A stretch of DNA of 42,818 nucleotides from Deferrisomatales bacterium. Lineage in GTDB: Bacteria; Desulfobacterota; Deferrisomatia; Deferrisomatales; JARGFW01. The translations under genes and the position numbers were made by a program. The stretch covers positions 1-42,818 of the forward strand of contig JARGFW010000016.1 in the NCBI GenBank assembly GCA_029211085.1, given 5' to 3'. Positions 1 to 9,195 of the stretch are shown here, piece after piece. The first letter of the stretch is position 1. Each line of letters opens with the position of its first letter. Under the pieces are notes generated by a model. That model was not told where the DNA came from, made no database searches, and worked only from the letters and a program-made list of their open reading frames with translations.

Positions 1-175
1 ATTTGTTTCCAATGGTTGCAAGACCATCTCGAACCTTAACCGGACAGCAGTGGTAATTAGTATGTGATCTAGTGATTCTAAACAGAGCCGAAAAGGCCGC
101 TGCCGCTGATTCGGTTCCCTGGCCGCAGCGCGGCGTGGGTCAGACGTCACGAGGGGCATCGGACAGGGAGGTACG
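1..175. other. Window edge, no gene seen
   Basis: All three forward frames hit a stop within the first 70 bases and no recognisable gene tail is present. Base composition is visibly lower in G+C than most of the window, like the acetyltransferase gene that follows. The only functional element I see is a purine-rich ribosome binding site (GGGAGG at 166-171) just ahead of the next gene. Confidence 0.5.
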
Positions 176-676
176 GTGCAGGACCGGATCGTCACTGGAT
201 ATACTCCAGGGGTCATAGGGCGGGTCACGGAACTCCACGCGGTGTACTACTCTCTGCACTGGGGATTCGGTGCGTTCTTTGCGGCGAAGGTTGCATCGGA
301 AATGGCCGAATTTGTGGCCCGCTTCGATGCGAATCGCGATGGAATCTGGTGCGCCATCGTGGACGATCGTATAGAGGCTTCGGTCACGATCGATGGAATT
401 GATGCCGAGCGTGCCGGAGCGCACCTCAGGTGGTTCATCGCTTCCGATGTTGTCCGAGGAACAGGGCTTGGAGGTCGCCTAATCGAGAGGGCTATCCGTT
501 TCTGTCGGGACAAGCGCTATGCGCGTGTTTACCTATGGACTTTTAGGGGTTTGGAACCGGCGCGTCACCTATATGAGAAGGTAGGGTTTTCTCTCGTAGA
601 GACTCGTCCGGGGACGCAGTGGGGCTCTCAGGTCGATGAACAGCGCTATGAAGCGTCCTTGGCGTATGACGCATGA
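176..676 (+). CDS. GNAT-family N-acetyltransferase
   Basis: A 166-residue protein predicted to transfer an acetyl group from acetyl-CoA to an amine; the substrate is unknown. The acetyl-CoA pyrophosphate-binding motif of the fold is visible at about residues 92-102 (VVRGTGLGGRL), preceded by a beta strand (HLRWFIASD). A later YLWTFRGLEPARHLYEKVGF segment is the usual motif-B helix with 'LYEKxGF'. The start is GTG, chosen because GGGAGG lies about 4 bases upstream. The sequence resembles the GNAT half of MarR-GNAT fusion proteins, but there is no MarR domain here. Codon use is less G+C-rich than neighbouring genes, so recent acquisition is possible. It sits alone, 30 bases ahead of a broken transporter gene. 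Confidence 0.8.
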   Translation: MQDRIVTGYTPGVIGRVTELHAVYYSLHWGFGAFFAAKVASEMAEFVARFDANRDGIWCAIVDDRIEASVTIDGIDAERAGAHLRWFIASDVVRGTGLGGRLIERAIRFCRDKRYARVYLWTFRGLEPARHLYEKVGFSLVETRPGTQWGSQVDEQRYEASLAYDA

Positions 677-706
677 CCTCGAGGGTCTCATCCGGGAAGC
701 CCTGCG

Positions 707-1565
707 ATGTCCTATGCCCGCGTGGTCGCCCTGACGGCGCTGGCCATGGTGGCGTTTGCGGGCAACTCCCTGCTCTGCCGGGCGGCTCGCAATCAGACGG
801 CCATCGACCCGCTTGGTCTCCGGGGCGGTGATGCTCTGGCTGGTGGTGCGGGCGAGAGGCGGAACGCTGGCTGGCAGCGGCAACTGGGGGTCGGCGCTGG
901 CGTTGTTTGCCTACGCGGCCGGCTTTTCCTTCGCGTATATGGGCCTGCCGGCGTCCACCGGTGCGCTGCTGCTGTTCGGTGCCGTGCAAGCCACGATGAT
1001 CGGCTACGGTGCGTGGGCGGGGGAACGCCTGCGCAGGGGGCAGCTCCTGGGAGTCTTGCTGGCGTTCGGGGGGCTGGTTGGCCTGCTGCTGCCCGGCCTC
1101 TCGGCCCCGCCCCTGGTCGGTTCGGTCTTGATGCTGGGTGCCGGGGCGGCTTGGGGCGTATATTCCCTGCGCGGGGAGGGCGCGGGTGACCCCACCCGGG
1201 TGACCGGAGGGAACTTCGTGCGCGCGGTTCCCCTCTCGGTTGCGTTGAGCGTGGTGACGGTGAAGGGGGTCTCCCTGGACCCCGCCGGTGTCGGGTACGC
1301 GGTGGCTTCGGGCGCGCTGGCCTCCGGCATGGGCTACGCCGTCTGGTACACGGCCCTGCCGTCGCTCAAGGCCACCAGCGCGGCGACGGTGCAGCTCAGT
1401 GTTCCGGTGATCGCCGCCCTGGGGGGCATCGTCTTCCTCGGCGAGTCCCTAACCCTGCGTCTGGTGCTGGCGTCCGTGGCCATCCTCGGAGGCATCGCCC
1501 TGGTGATCTTGGAGAAACAGCATGGGAGAGGGGCCCTGCGAGATGCTCTGGCGGATGGCCGGTGA
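707..1565 (+). pseudogene. Frameshifted EamA/DMT-superfamily transporter
   Basis: The two halves of one EamA-type drug/metabolite transporter lie in different frames. The first 34-35 codons from ATG 707 give a normal DMT N-terminus (first membrane helix, then AGNSLLCRAA). From about 807 the match continues one frame over (RLVSGAVMLWLVVRARGG) to the TGA at 1563-1565, with about nine further hydrophobic helices. Family members normally have several residues (of the PASFT type) between 'AID' and 'RLVSG'. Those are missing, so the lesion looks like a short deletion, not a multiple of three, near 806-812. Either the gene is dead or the assembly has an error. An internal start at 756 could make a 269-aa product, but its first 17 residues are unlike the family. 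Confidence 0.75.
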
Positions 1566-1602
1566 ACGCGGTGCAGGGGACCTCAGTCCTGGAGAGGGAT
1601 TC

Positions 1603-1899
1603 ATGAAACCTACCCAACGGAGAACCGTCTGGCTGGGCGCCGCCGCCGTGGTGGTTCCGTTCGCGTTCATGGGCGCCTATCTGGCTGCGACCCGCGGCGG
1701 CAGCCTGCACTCCACTCCGGAGGTCGATGTGCTCTTTCTGTCCATCGGCCTCGGCATTGGCTGCGTCTGCCTGTGGGCGCTGCCCCTCAAGACCGTGACG
1801 AAGATCATCCTGGTGCTGCCGTACATCGCCGTGGTCGGCGGCGGGGCCTTCTTCTCCTGCTTCTGGCTCCTGGCCAGGTGCAGAGGTGTGGGGCCGTAG
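1603..1899 (+). CDS. Small three-helix membrane protein, unknown function
   Basis: A 98-residue protein with three predicted membrane helices: about residues 9-26 (VWLGAAAVVVPFAFMGAYLA), 41-60 and 65-85. I do not recognise the family. ATG 1603 is chosen because GGAGAGG lies about 5 bases upstream and the N-terminus MKPTQRR is a positive, inside-type start; a longer in-frame extension back to 1522 overlaps the broken transporter and lacks a ribosome site. The next gene follows after 19 bases on the same strand, so they may be co-transcribed. Confidence 0.6.
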   Translation: MKPTQRRTVWLGAAAVVVPFAFMGAYLAATRGGSLHSTPEVDVLFLSIGLGIGCVCLWALPLKTVTKIILVLPYIAVVGGGAFFSCFWLLARCRGVGP

Positions 1900-1918
1900 G
1901 CCGGCCGGACGAACAAAC

Positions 1919-2284
1919 ATGTTCAAGGTGACGCAGAATGGCGAGAACCGTTTGGACATCGAGTTGAGCGGGAAGCTGGACGCGGATGGGATGACGGTGG
2001 CGTTGGATGCCCTAGCCAGCAAGTCGGAGAATATCCAGCACGGAAGAATGTTGTATGAAGTCATCGACTTCCAGTTGCCGTCCCTGGCCGCGATGGGAGT
2101 CGAGTTTTCTCGGCTGCCTTCCCTGCTCGGGCTCATGAAGAAGTTCGACCGCGTAGCGGTCTTGACCGACAGGACCTGGCTGCAAATGGCCAGCGAACTG
2201 GAAGGGGCTTTGATCCCCGGCCTGGAGATCAAGGCGTTCGGCAGGGACCAGAGGGCCGAGGCAGAGGCCTGGCTGTCGGGTTAG
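1919..2284 (+). CDS. SpoIIAA-like (STAS-fold) protein
   Basis: A 121-residue soluble protein resembling the SpoIIAA-like family, a STAS-type fold found alone in many proteobacteria. Visible features are an N-terminal strand (ENRLDIELSGKL), a helix with DADGMTVALDAL, the central strand YEVIDFQLPS, and a C-terminal AVLTDRTWLQMASELEGALIPGLEIKAF, typical of the family. Unlike anti-sigma antagonists, there is no obvious conserved phosphorylatable DS motif after the central strand. No partner kinase or transporter gene is adjacent, so the function is open. The start is the ATG at 1919; an earlier in-frame ATG (1886) overlaps the previous gene. Confidence 0.7.
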   Translation: MFKVTQNGENRLDIELSGKLDADGMTVALDALASKSENIQHGRMLYEVIDFQLPSLAAMGVEFSRLPSLLGLMKKFDRVAVLTDRTWLQMASELEGALIPGLEIKAFGRDQRAEAEAWLSG

Positions 2285-2372
2285 GTTTCTAACTTTCTGG
2301 AACCCTGGGTTGTCCGTTCCCGGGCTGGCCGTGGAGGTCAAGACGGAGCCGATCACCCCTTGCGGTCGAACG

Positions 2373-3299
2373 CTACTCTTGCGGCGGGATCCCCAGGCGG
2401 TACGGGCCGCGCCGGACCTGGTATCCACCTTTCCGCGCGTCCTGGCCCGAACGACCGTAGAGACTCACCTGCTCCAACTCTCGGATCTTCTGTTTGCCCG
2501 CGTAGATCACCACCGCGCCCGGCGAAAGCCCGGCGTCCAGATAAGGGGAGGCGGTATCTGCCCGCGCCACCAGCACGCCGTCCGCCTGCTGGGCAAGAAT
2601 GGCTACCCAGCTCAGGACGGCCTCATCTTGGGTCGGAACGTCGCCTCCGGTCAGGTGGAAATCAAACAGCAGGAGTTCCTTCCCGCGCCGCACTTCCAAC
2701 CGCGCGGGTTGTGTTTGGTCGAGCACACCCGCGATGTTGTCTACCAGTGCCTCCCGGGTGAACAGGGCTCTGCCGTTGAGGCGAACCAGTTCGTCTCCCT
2801 CCCGGAGCCCCAGCCGTCGGGCGTCTGCGTCCTGGGGAACTGCGGTGATACGCAGCGGGAGCTGTTTGTATCCGTCCCGTTGGGTTTGGTAACCAAGCGC
2901 CTGTGTCGCTGCAAGCACGGCCTCCTTGAACTTCCCCGGATCGTGGACGAGAATTCGGAAACGCCCCTGTCCCAGGTCGAGCACGCTCGCCCCCGGCCCC
3001 ACCTGCAACGACTTGGGGTGGACCGTCGCGAAGTGGATGAGCCAGCGCTTTCCGCCCCGGTTGAGGACTGCTACTCTCTCAATCCCGGCTGGGGTGTGCG
3101 CCAGTTGCGCCAGGGGGCTGGTTCCTACCGTGACCGCCGCGCCGTCCAGGGTTTCGATCACGTCGCCCGCGCGAAACCCCGCACGCCACAACAATGAGGT
3201 TTCCTCGATGGTCGTCGCATCGCCGTGGCGGCTTGGATGGCACCCCAGCAGCGCGAGAGCGATCAGTAGTGCGCCCGTGAGTCGTCCCATCATCTGCAC
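2373..3299 (-). CDS. PDZ-domain lipoprotein
   Basis: A 308-residue protein with a bacterial lipoprotein signal (hydrophobic LTGALLIALALLGC, lipid-modified Cys20), so probably anchored to a membrane facing the periplasm. Two or three PDZ-like segments follow: about residues 35-90 (GFRAGDVIETLDGAAV), 150-205 (ADARRLGLREGDELVRLNGRAL) and 240-275 (YLDAGLSPGAVVIYAGKQKI). Each carries the PDZ hallmark of a small-residue G-hydrophobic-x-x-GD/GA turn followed by a strand. No serine-protease triad or other catalytic motif is present, so it is more likely a scaffold or peptide-binding lipoprotein than a DegP-type protease. It points away from the HMG-CoA lyase gene and converges with the STAS-like gene. 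Confidence 0.7.
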   Translation of the reverse strand: MQMMGRLTGALLIALALLGCHPSRHGDATTIEETSLLWRAGFRAGDVIETLDGAAVTVGTSPLAQLAHTPAGIERVAVLNRGGKRWLIHFATVHPKSLQVGPGASVLDLGQGRFRILVHDPGKFKEAVLAATQALGYQTQRDGYKQLPLRITAVPQDADARRLGLREGDELVRLNGRALFTREALVDNIAGVLDQTQPARLEVRRGKELLLFDFHLTGGDVPTQDEAVLSWVAILAQQADGVLVARADTASPYLDAGLSPGAVVIYAGKQKIRELEQVSLYGRSGQDARKGGYQVRRGPYRLGIPPQE

Positions 3300-3554
3300 C
3301 TGCCTCTTCCTGCAACGGTTCGTCGTTCCGGAACTCTACCCCACCGCCAGAGCGCCTCGCGGCCCCATCGGAAGTACACGCCGTGACGCATCGGAGATGG
3401 TACGCCGTGGGACGGGACTCGTTACGGGCTCTGTGGGTACGATACGAGTGGACAATCAGAGGAGCCTCGCTTGTGAAAGAATAGCGAAAACCGGCTTCCC
3501 GCCGGCACGGTTGCGCGGCATCGCCGGCCGGACCATGACCAAAGGGAGGGTTTC

Positions 3555-4472
3555 TTGTCGTTCACGGTGTCACCCAGGATAGAGATCGTCGAGGTCAGCC
3601 CCCGGGACGGTCTGCAAAACGAGGTCGTGGTGCTGTCCACAGAGGTCAAGCTGGAGTTGATCCGGCGCGCGTTAGACGCGGGGCTGCGGCGGGTGGAGGT
3701 GGCCAGCTTCGTCAACCCTCAGAAGGTGCCGCAGATGGCCGGCGCCGAGGTGGTGTGCGCCGGTCTACCCCTCCGGGACGACGTGACCTGGTCGGCGCTG
3801 GTGCTCAACCGGCGGGGTCTGGAGCGGGCCCTGGCCACGGAACGGTTGGACGAGATCAGCGTGGTGGCGGTGGCCAGCGATACCTTCGGCCGGCGCAACC
3901 AGGGGCGGACGGTGGCGGAGAGTATAGCCGTGGCGAAAGAACTGCTGGTGGAGACGCGCCACGCCGGCCTGCGGGGTCAGGTCTCCCTGGCGGTGGCGTT
4001 CGGCTGTCCCTACGAGGGGCCGGTGTCGCTGCAGCGGGTCGTCGAGGCGGTTCTGGAGTTAGCGGAGGCGGAGCCGGCGGAGATCGCCCTGGCCGATACC
4101 ACCGGGGTGGGGGTGCCCCGCCAGGTCTTGGAGGCGTTTTCCTCGGTGGACGCCGCCCTGGGGGGGGCGATCCCCCTGCGGGGCCACTTCCACAATACCC
4201 GCAACACCGGCATGGCCAACGCGTTCGCCGCCGTGCAGGCCGGCGTCGTGACCCTCGACGCCAGCATCGGTGGCATCGGCGGTTGTCCTTTCGCGGCCGG
4301 AGCCGCGGGCAACATCGCCACCGAAGATCTCCTGTTCCTGTTGGGAGAAGCGGCGCCAAGTGGTGTGGACCCGGCCGCCGTGGCCGGCGCGGCCCGTTGG
4401 TTAAAGGGGATCCTGGGCAAGCCCCTGCCCTCCACCCTCGCCCACGCCCCGCCGTACCCGCCTGCCCCCTGA
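3555..4472 (+). CDS. mvaB: Hydroxymethylglutaryl-CoA lyase
   Basis: A 305-residue TIM-barrel enzyme that splits HMG-CoA into acetyl-CoA and acetoacetate, the last step of leucine degradation. The catalytic/metal motif SPRDGLQNE is at about residues 14-22; EVASFVNPQKVPQMAG follows; HFHNTRNTGMAN supplies the metal-binding histidines; and the catalytic-cysteine loop GGIGGCPFAAGAAGN is near residue 240. These distinguish it from homocitrate and isopropylmalate synthases. The start is TTG, preceded by AAAGGGAGGG with good spacing. No other leucine catabolic gene is adjacent; the gene stands alone between a divergent lipoprotein gene and a convergent thioredoxin-like gene. The proline-rich tail (APPYPPAP) is probably disordered. 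Confidence 0.9.
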   Translation: MSFTVSPRIEIVEVSPRDGLQNEVVVLSTEVKLELIRRALDAGLRRVEVASFVNPQKVPQMAGAEVVCAGLPLRDDVTWSALVLNRRGLERALATERLDEISVVAVASDTFGRRNQGRTVAESIAVAKELLVETRHAGLRGQVSLAVAFGCPYEGPVSLQRVVEAVLELAEAEPAEIALADTTGVGVPRQVLEAFSSVDAALGGAIPLRGHFHNTRNTGMANAFAAVQAGVVTLDASIGGIGGCPFAAGAAGNIATEDLLFLLGEAAPSGVDPAAVAGAARWLKGILGKPLPSTLAHAPPYPPAP

Positions 4473-4491
4473 TGCCCCGGTCTTCTTCGCC

Positions 4492-5013
4492 TCATGGGCG
4501 GGTCGCGAGCCGTCCCAGGTCGTCGCGGAGCACGCCTTCGGTCCCAAGATTGAATCCGGCATACACCGCCGCCACCTTCCCCTCCCGATCCAACAGGAAG
4601 CTGGTGGGGCTCAGGGACACCCCCCAGGCGTCTGCCCGGGAGGAGTCGTGGTCCCAGGTGAACGTGAAGGGAAGGTCGTAGAGGGCGACGTACTCTGCCA
4701 ACCCCCGGGGTTTGATGTCGATAAACACACCCAGGACCCGGCAGCCGGGGGTTTCCGCTACCAGTCTCTTGAGCCCCACCATCTCGCGGACGCAGGTGCC
4801 GCAGGCGGTCTGCAGGAATACCACCAGGAGGGGGCCCCCCCGCGCCACCTCGTCTAGATTCCGGGTCTCGCCGGAATGCAGGTCGGTAAAGGCGAACGGC
4901 GGAGCGGGGTCGCCCGGGCAGAGCCGTTCTCCACCCCCCGCGACCGTGGCGCACAGCAGCAGGACAACGGGGAGAAGGCGGGGCAGGTGGGACGCGCGGA
5001 GTGGCAAGCGCAT
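4492..5013 (-). CDS. Secreted thioredoxin-like/peroxiredoxin-type protein
   Basis: A 173-residue protein with an N-terminal signal peptide (RLLPVVLLLCATVAGG) and an AhpC/TSA or TlpA-like thioredoxin fold. After the typical entry CPGDPAPPFAFTDLHSGE, the active-site dithiol is CGTC (Cys71, Cys74) in LVVFLQTACGTC. The cis-proline region is SLSPTSFLLDREGKV. It should act in the periplasm as a disulfide reductase/isomerase or in thiol metabolism; the partner is unknown. It converges with the HMG-CoA lyase gene (19-base gap) and lies downstream of the Sel1-repeat gene on the same strand, separated from it by a terminator-like hairpin, so it is probably transcribed separately. Confidence 0.75.
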   Translation of the reverse strand: MRLPLRASHLPRLLPVVLLLCATVAGGGERLCPGDPAPPFAFTDLHSGETRNLDEVARGGPLLVVFLQTACGTCVREMVGLKRLVAETPGCRVLGVFIDIKPRGLAEYVALYDLPFTFTWDHDSSRADAWGVSLSPTSFLLDREGKVAAVYAGFNLGTEGVLRDDLGRLATRP

Positions 5014-5116
5014 GGCTGACTCCCGAAGACAGGGCGCTGGCTTCCATTGATAGCAGATGCCCTGCGGGGCGCAAGGAGCGGGCTTCGTGCCATACCAGGT
5101 GTGGTGGGCCCCAGAC

Positions 5117-5154
5117 GCGGAAAGGCCCGACCGTCACCGGCCGGGCCTTTCCGC
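5117..5154 (-). terminator. Terminator hairpin after the Sel1-repeat gene
   Basis: A perfect 13-bp inverted repeat: 5117-5129 (GCGGAAAGGCCCG) pairs with 5142-5154, with a 12-base loop. The stem has the AAGGCCCG...CGGGCCTT form common in intrinsic terminators, in which the T-rich stretch is inside the stem. There is no long T-run after it. It lies 30 bases downstream of the Sel1-repeat stop codon. Confidence 0.7.
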
Positions 5155-5184
5155 ACTACGGAGGGAGGAGGAGGGTGAGGAGGG

Positions 5185-5778
5185 TCAACCATCCTTCGCT
5201 GCAAGCACCGGCAGGGCGTCCTCTGGCTTCCATTCCCGCACCAGCCGTTGCGCTTCGGCGATCTGCGCCGAGTTCATCTTCTCCGCTACGAGGTCCCGGT
5301 CTTCCCGGGCGATGTCTCCGTCCATGTCGGTCAACCTGTCCGCGGCCAGACTGAACCACTTGTAGGCCTGCACGAAGTCCTGCTTCAGACCCGCACCCAC
5401 GGCATACAGCAGGCCCAGTTGGTACTGGGCACCCGGGTGGCCCTGTTTGGCTGCCAGTCGGGACCACTTCACCGTCTCTGCGTCGTCCTGGCGCACTCCC
5501 TGGCCGTTGGCGAACATCACGCTGAGGTTGTACTGAGCGTCCACCAGGCCCTGCAGGGCAGCCTTCTGGAACCACCGCACAGCGTCGAAGTCGTTACGCT
5601 GCACGCCGTTGCCGTCGGCCAGGGCCACACCCACCGAGTTCTGGGCCTTCGCGTCTCCCTGCCGCGCTTGGTTCATCAGATCGTCAAAGGAAGTGTTGGC
5701 TCCCTTCGCCCCCGCCACTCCTGAAAAAAGCAGGGTGGTGCAGACAGATACGGCCAAAAGAACGGTGCGTTTCGACAT
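5185..5778 (-). CDS. Exported Sel1-repeat protein
   Basis: A 197-residue protein with a signal peptide (MSKRTVLLAVSVCTTLLFSGVAGAKG, cleavage probably after the AGA region) followed by about three Sel1/TPR-like repeats of 36 residues (about 43-150). The signature AQYxLGxLYAxGxGxxxDxxxAxKWxxLAA is readable in each. Such proteins are protein-protein interaction modules, often periplasmic. The start is supported by a strong AAGGAGG about 6 bases before the ATG. It is followed by a terminator-like hairpin and preceded by an AT-rich intergenic stretch where its promoter should lie. Confidence 0.8.
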   Translation of the reverse strand: MSKRTVLLAVSVCTTLLFSGVAGAKGANTSFDDLMNQARQGDAKAQNSVGVALADGNGVQRNDFDAVRWFQKAALQGLVDAQYNLSVMFANGQGVRQDDAETVKWSRLAAKQGHPGAQYQLGLLYAVGAGLKQDFVQAYKWFSLAADRLTDMDGDIAREDRDLVAEKMNSAQIAEAQRLVREWKPEDALPVLAAKDG

Positions 5779-6350
5779 GGAACCTCCTTCGGTACAACCC
5801 CTTGTGCAATGTGAAATGAACTAGTAGCCAGTGCATGGCGACCAATGGTTTAAAAATATCAAATCACTGACAGCATAACTAGCGTAGTTTCATGTATTGG
5901 TCAAGCCCGTAAACCATATTTTCTGTATGTGGCCGAACGAAGTTCCCTGCCGGCAGCAGAGTTTTCGATCCGTGGATTGGCACTGATTGAAGAATTCCTG
6001 CCACAGAATATATGTGCATTATCGTGGACGCAGAAACATGTGGTATGGGGACGTATTAGGGTGGTGAGCGAGCGCAAAAAACCAATATAAGGGCCGTGTC
6101 TGCACTTTTTTGGATTAGTTTGTTCTAGAAATTGTTCTTTTGAATACTCGGGAGCACAGAGGGGATAAATATAAGTGAATAGCTCGGAACGTTTTCTGTC
6201 CAGGATTTCCAGAAGACGCCAATTGTCCAAACAAATAAAAAGAAAAGACCTGGCCCCATCAGGGTGCGCTTGCCGCACATCGGTGCAGGAGGGAAACGAC
6301 CCCGGAAGGGCCCGTGTGGCGCCGCGTCGTGAGGCTCAGGAAGGGTGTAA
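5779..6350. other. AT-rich island without a convincing gene
   Basis: About 570 bases, markedly richer in A+T than the surroundings, between the Sel1-repeat gene start and the parC stop. A 125-codon minus-strand open frame (5901-6278) exists, but its product (many Cys/His/Asn, no known motif, no ribosome site) looks non-coding. The core 5830-6250 could be a remnant of a transferred element; I found no terminal repeats. The right part (from about 6255) returns to high G+C before parC. The promoter of the Sel1 gene must lie in the left part, but I see no good match to a -35/-10 pair. Confidence 0.5.
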
Positions 6351-8681
<2,331 letters not shown>

Positions 8682-8854
8682 GGGCGTCTCCTACGGGTGA
8701 CGGAAGGGGCACCTCCCGGCCTGGCGCGGGCGGGAGGTCTGGACGAAAGCTGCTACTGGAGAAACGGGCCACGCAACGGGGAACCCGCGGGGGCAGGGCG
8801 CCTCCCCCTTGCCGCGGCCCGTGGGGTCTGGGTTGCGGAAACCGGAGCGCTTCG

Positions 8855-8875
8855 GAAGCCCGGCGGCAGGGCTTC
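8855..8875 (-). other. Hairpin between the 74-aa gene and parC
   Basis: A 7-bp perfect inverted repeat: GAAGCCC at 8855-8861 and GGGCTTC at 8869-8875, with a 7-base loop. It lies in the 237-base space between the small gene's stop and the parC start. There is no T-run on the minus strand, so it is more likely an mRNA structure or processing site than a full terminator. Its role is inferred only. Confidence 0.35.
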
Positions 8876-8918
8876 GCCGGCACAGGGCCGCAGCAGGCGC
8901 CTCTGGGACCAGCCGCGT

Positions 8919-9143
8919 TCAGTCCAGGAACTCCTCGTCCGGGAACTCGCCGTCCATGTAGTCGTGCATGCCGTCGGCGGCCATGCTGGTGCTCTCGATG
9001 ATCGAGCTCAACGACTGGCTCAGCAGGTGCACCGTCTCCGCCTGGACCCTTCTCTCCTCGCGGCTGTCGCAGCTCGAGAGATCGGTGATCTGGCGGAGCA
9101 GTTCTGCGGAAAGGGCGTCGAGTACCTTCGTCAGTTCGTCCAT
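8919..9143 (-). CDS. Small acidic protein of unknown function between parE and parC
   Basis: A 74-residue, strongly acidic, mostly helical protein with no membrane segment. It begins MDELTKVLDALSAELLRQI and ends in an acidic tail (MDGEFPDEEFLD). GGGAGG lies about 7 bases before the ATG, and the gene starts 52 bases after the parE stop, so it is probably translated from the parE-parC transcript. I do not recognise a family. The long central helix (VQAETVHLLSQSLSSIIEST) suggests a coiled-coil or dimer interface. It could be a topoisomerase accessory factor or an unrelated passenger; position alone supports the first idea. Confidence 0.65.
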   Translation of the reverse strand: MDELTKVLDALSAELLRQITDLSSCDSREERRVQAETVHLLSQSLSSIIESTSMAADGMHDYMDGEFPDEEFLD

Positions 9144-9195
9144 CTGCTGCCTCCCAGTACTGGGTTGATCGGCGACCCGGAGATCACCATTGTCC

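Noticed and set aside
3325-3334. GTTCCGGAAC, a 10-bp palindrome upstream of the PDZ lipoprotein gene
   Set aside because: Short, single copy and without a plausible regulator nearby; expected by chance in G+C-rich DNA at this length.
6255-6276. GACCTGGCCCC-type sequence reminiscent of ends of REP-associated elements
   Set aside because: A single copy with no partner repeat or transposase gene in the window. Not enough to call a mobile element.
5901-6278. 125-codon minus-strand frame in the AT-rich island
   Set aside because: No ribosome site, no motif and an odd residue composition rich in Cys, His and Asn. I treat it as chance open frame in AT-rich DNA.
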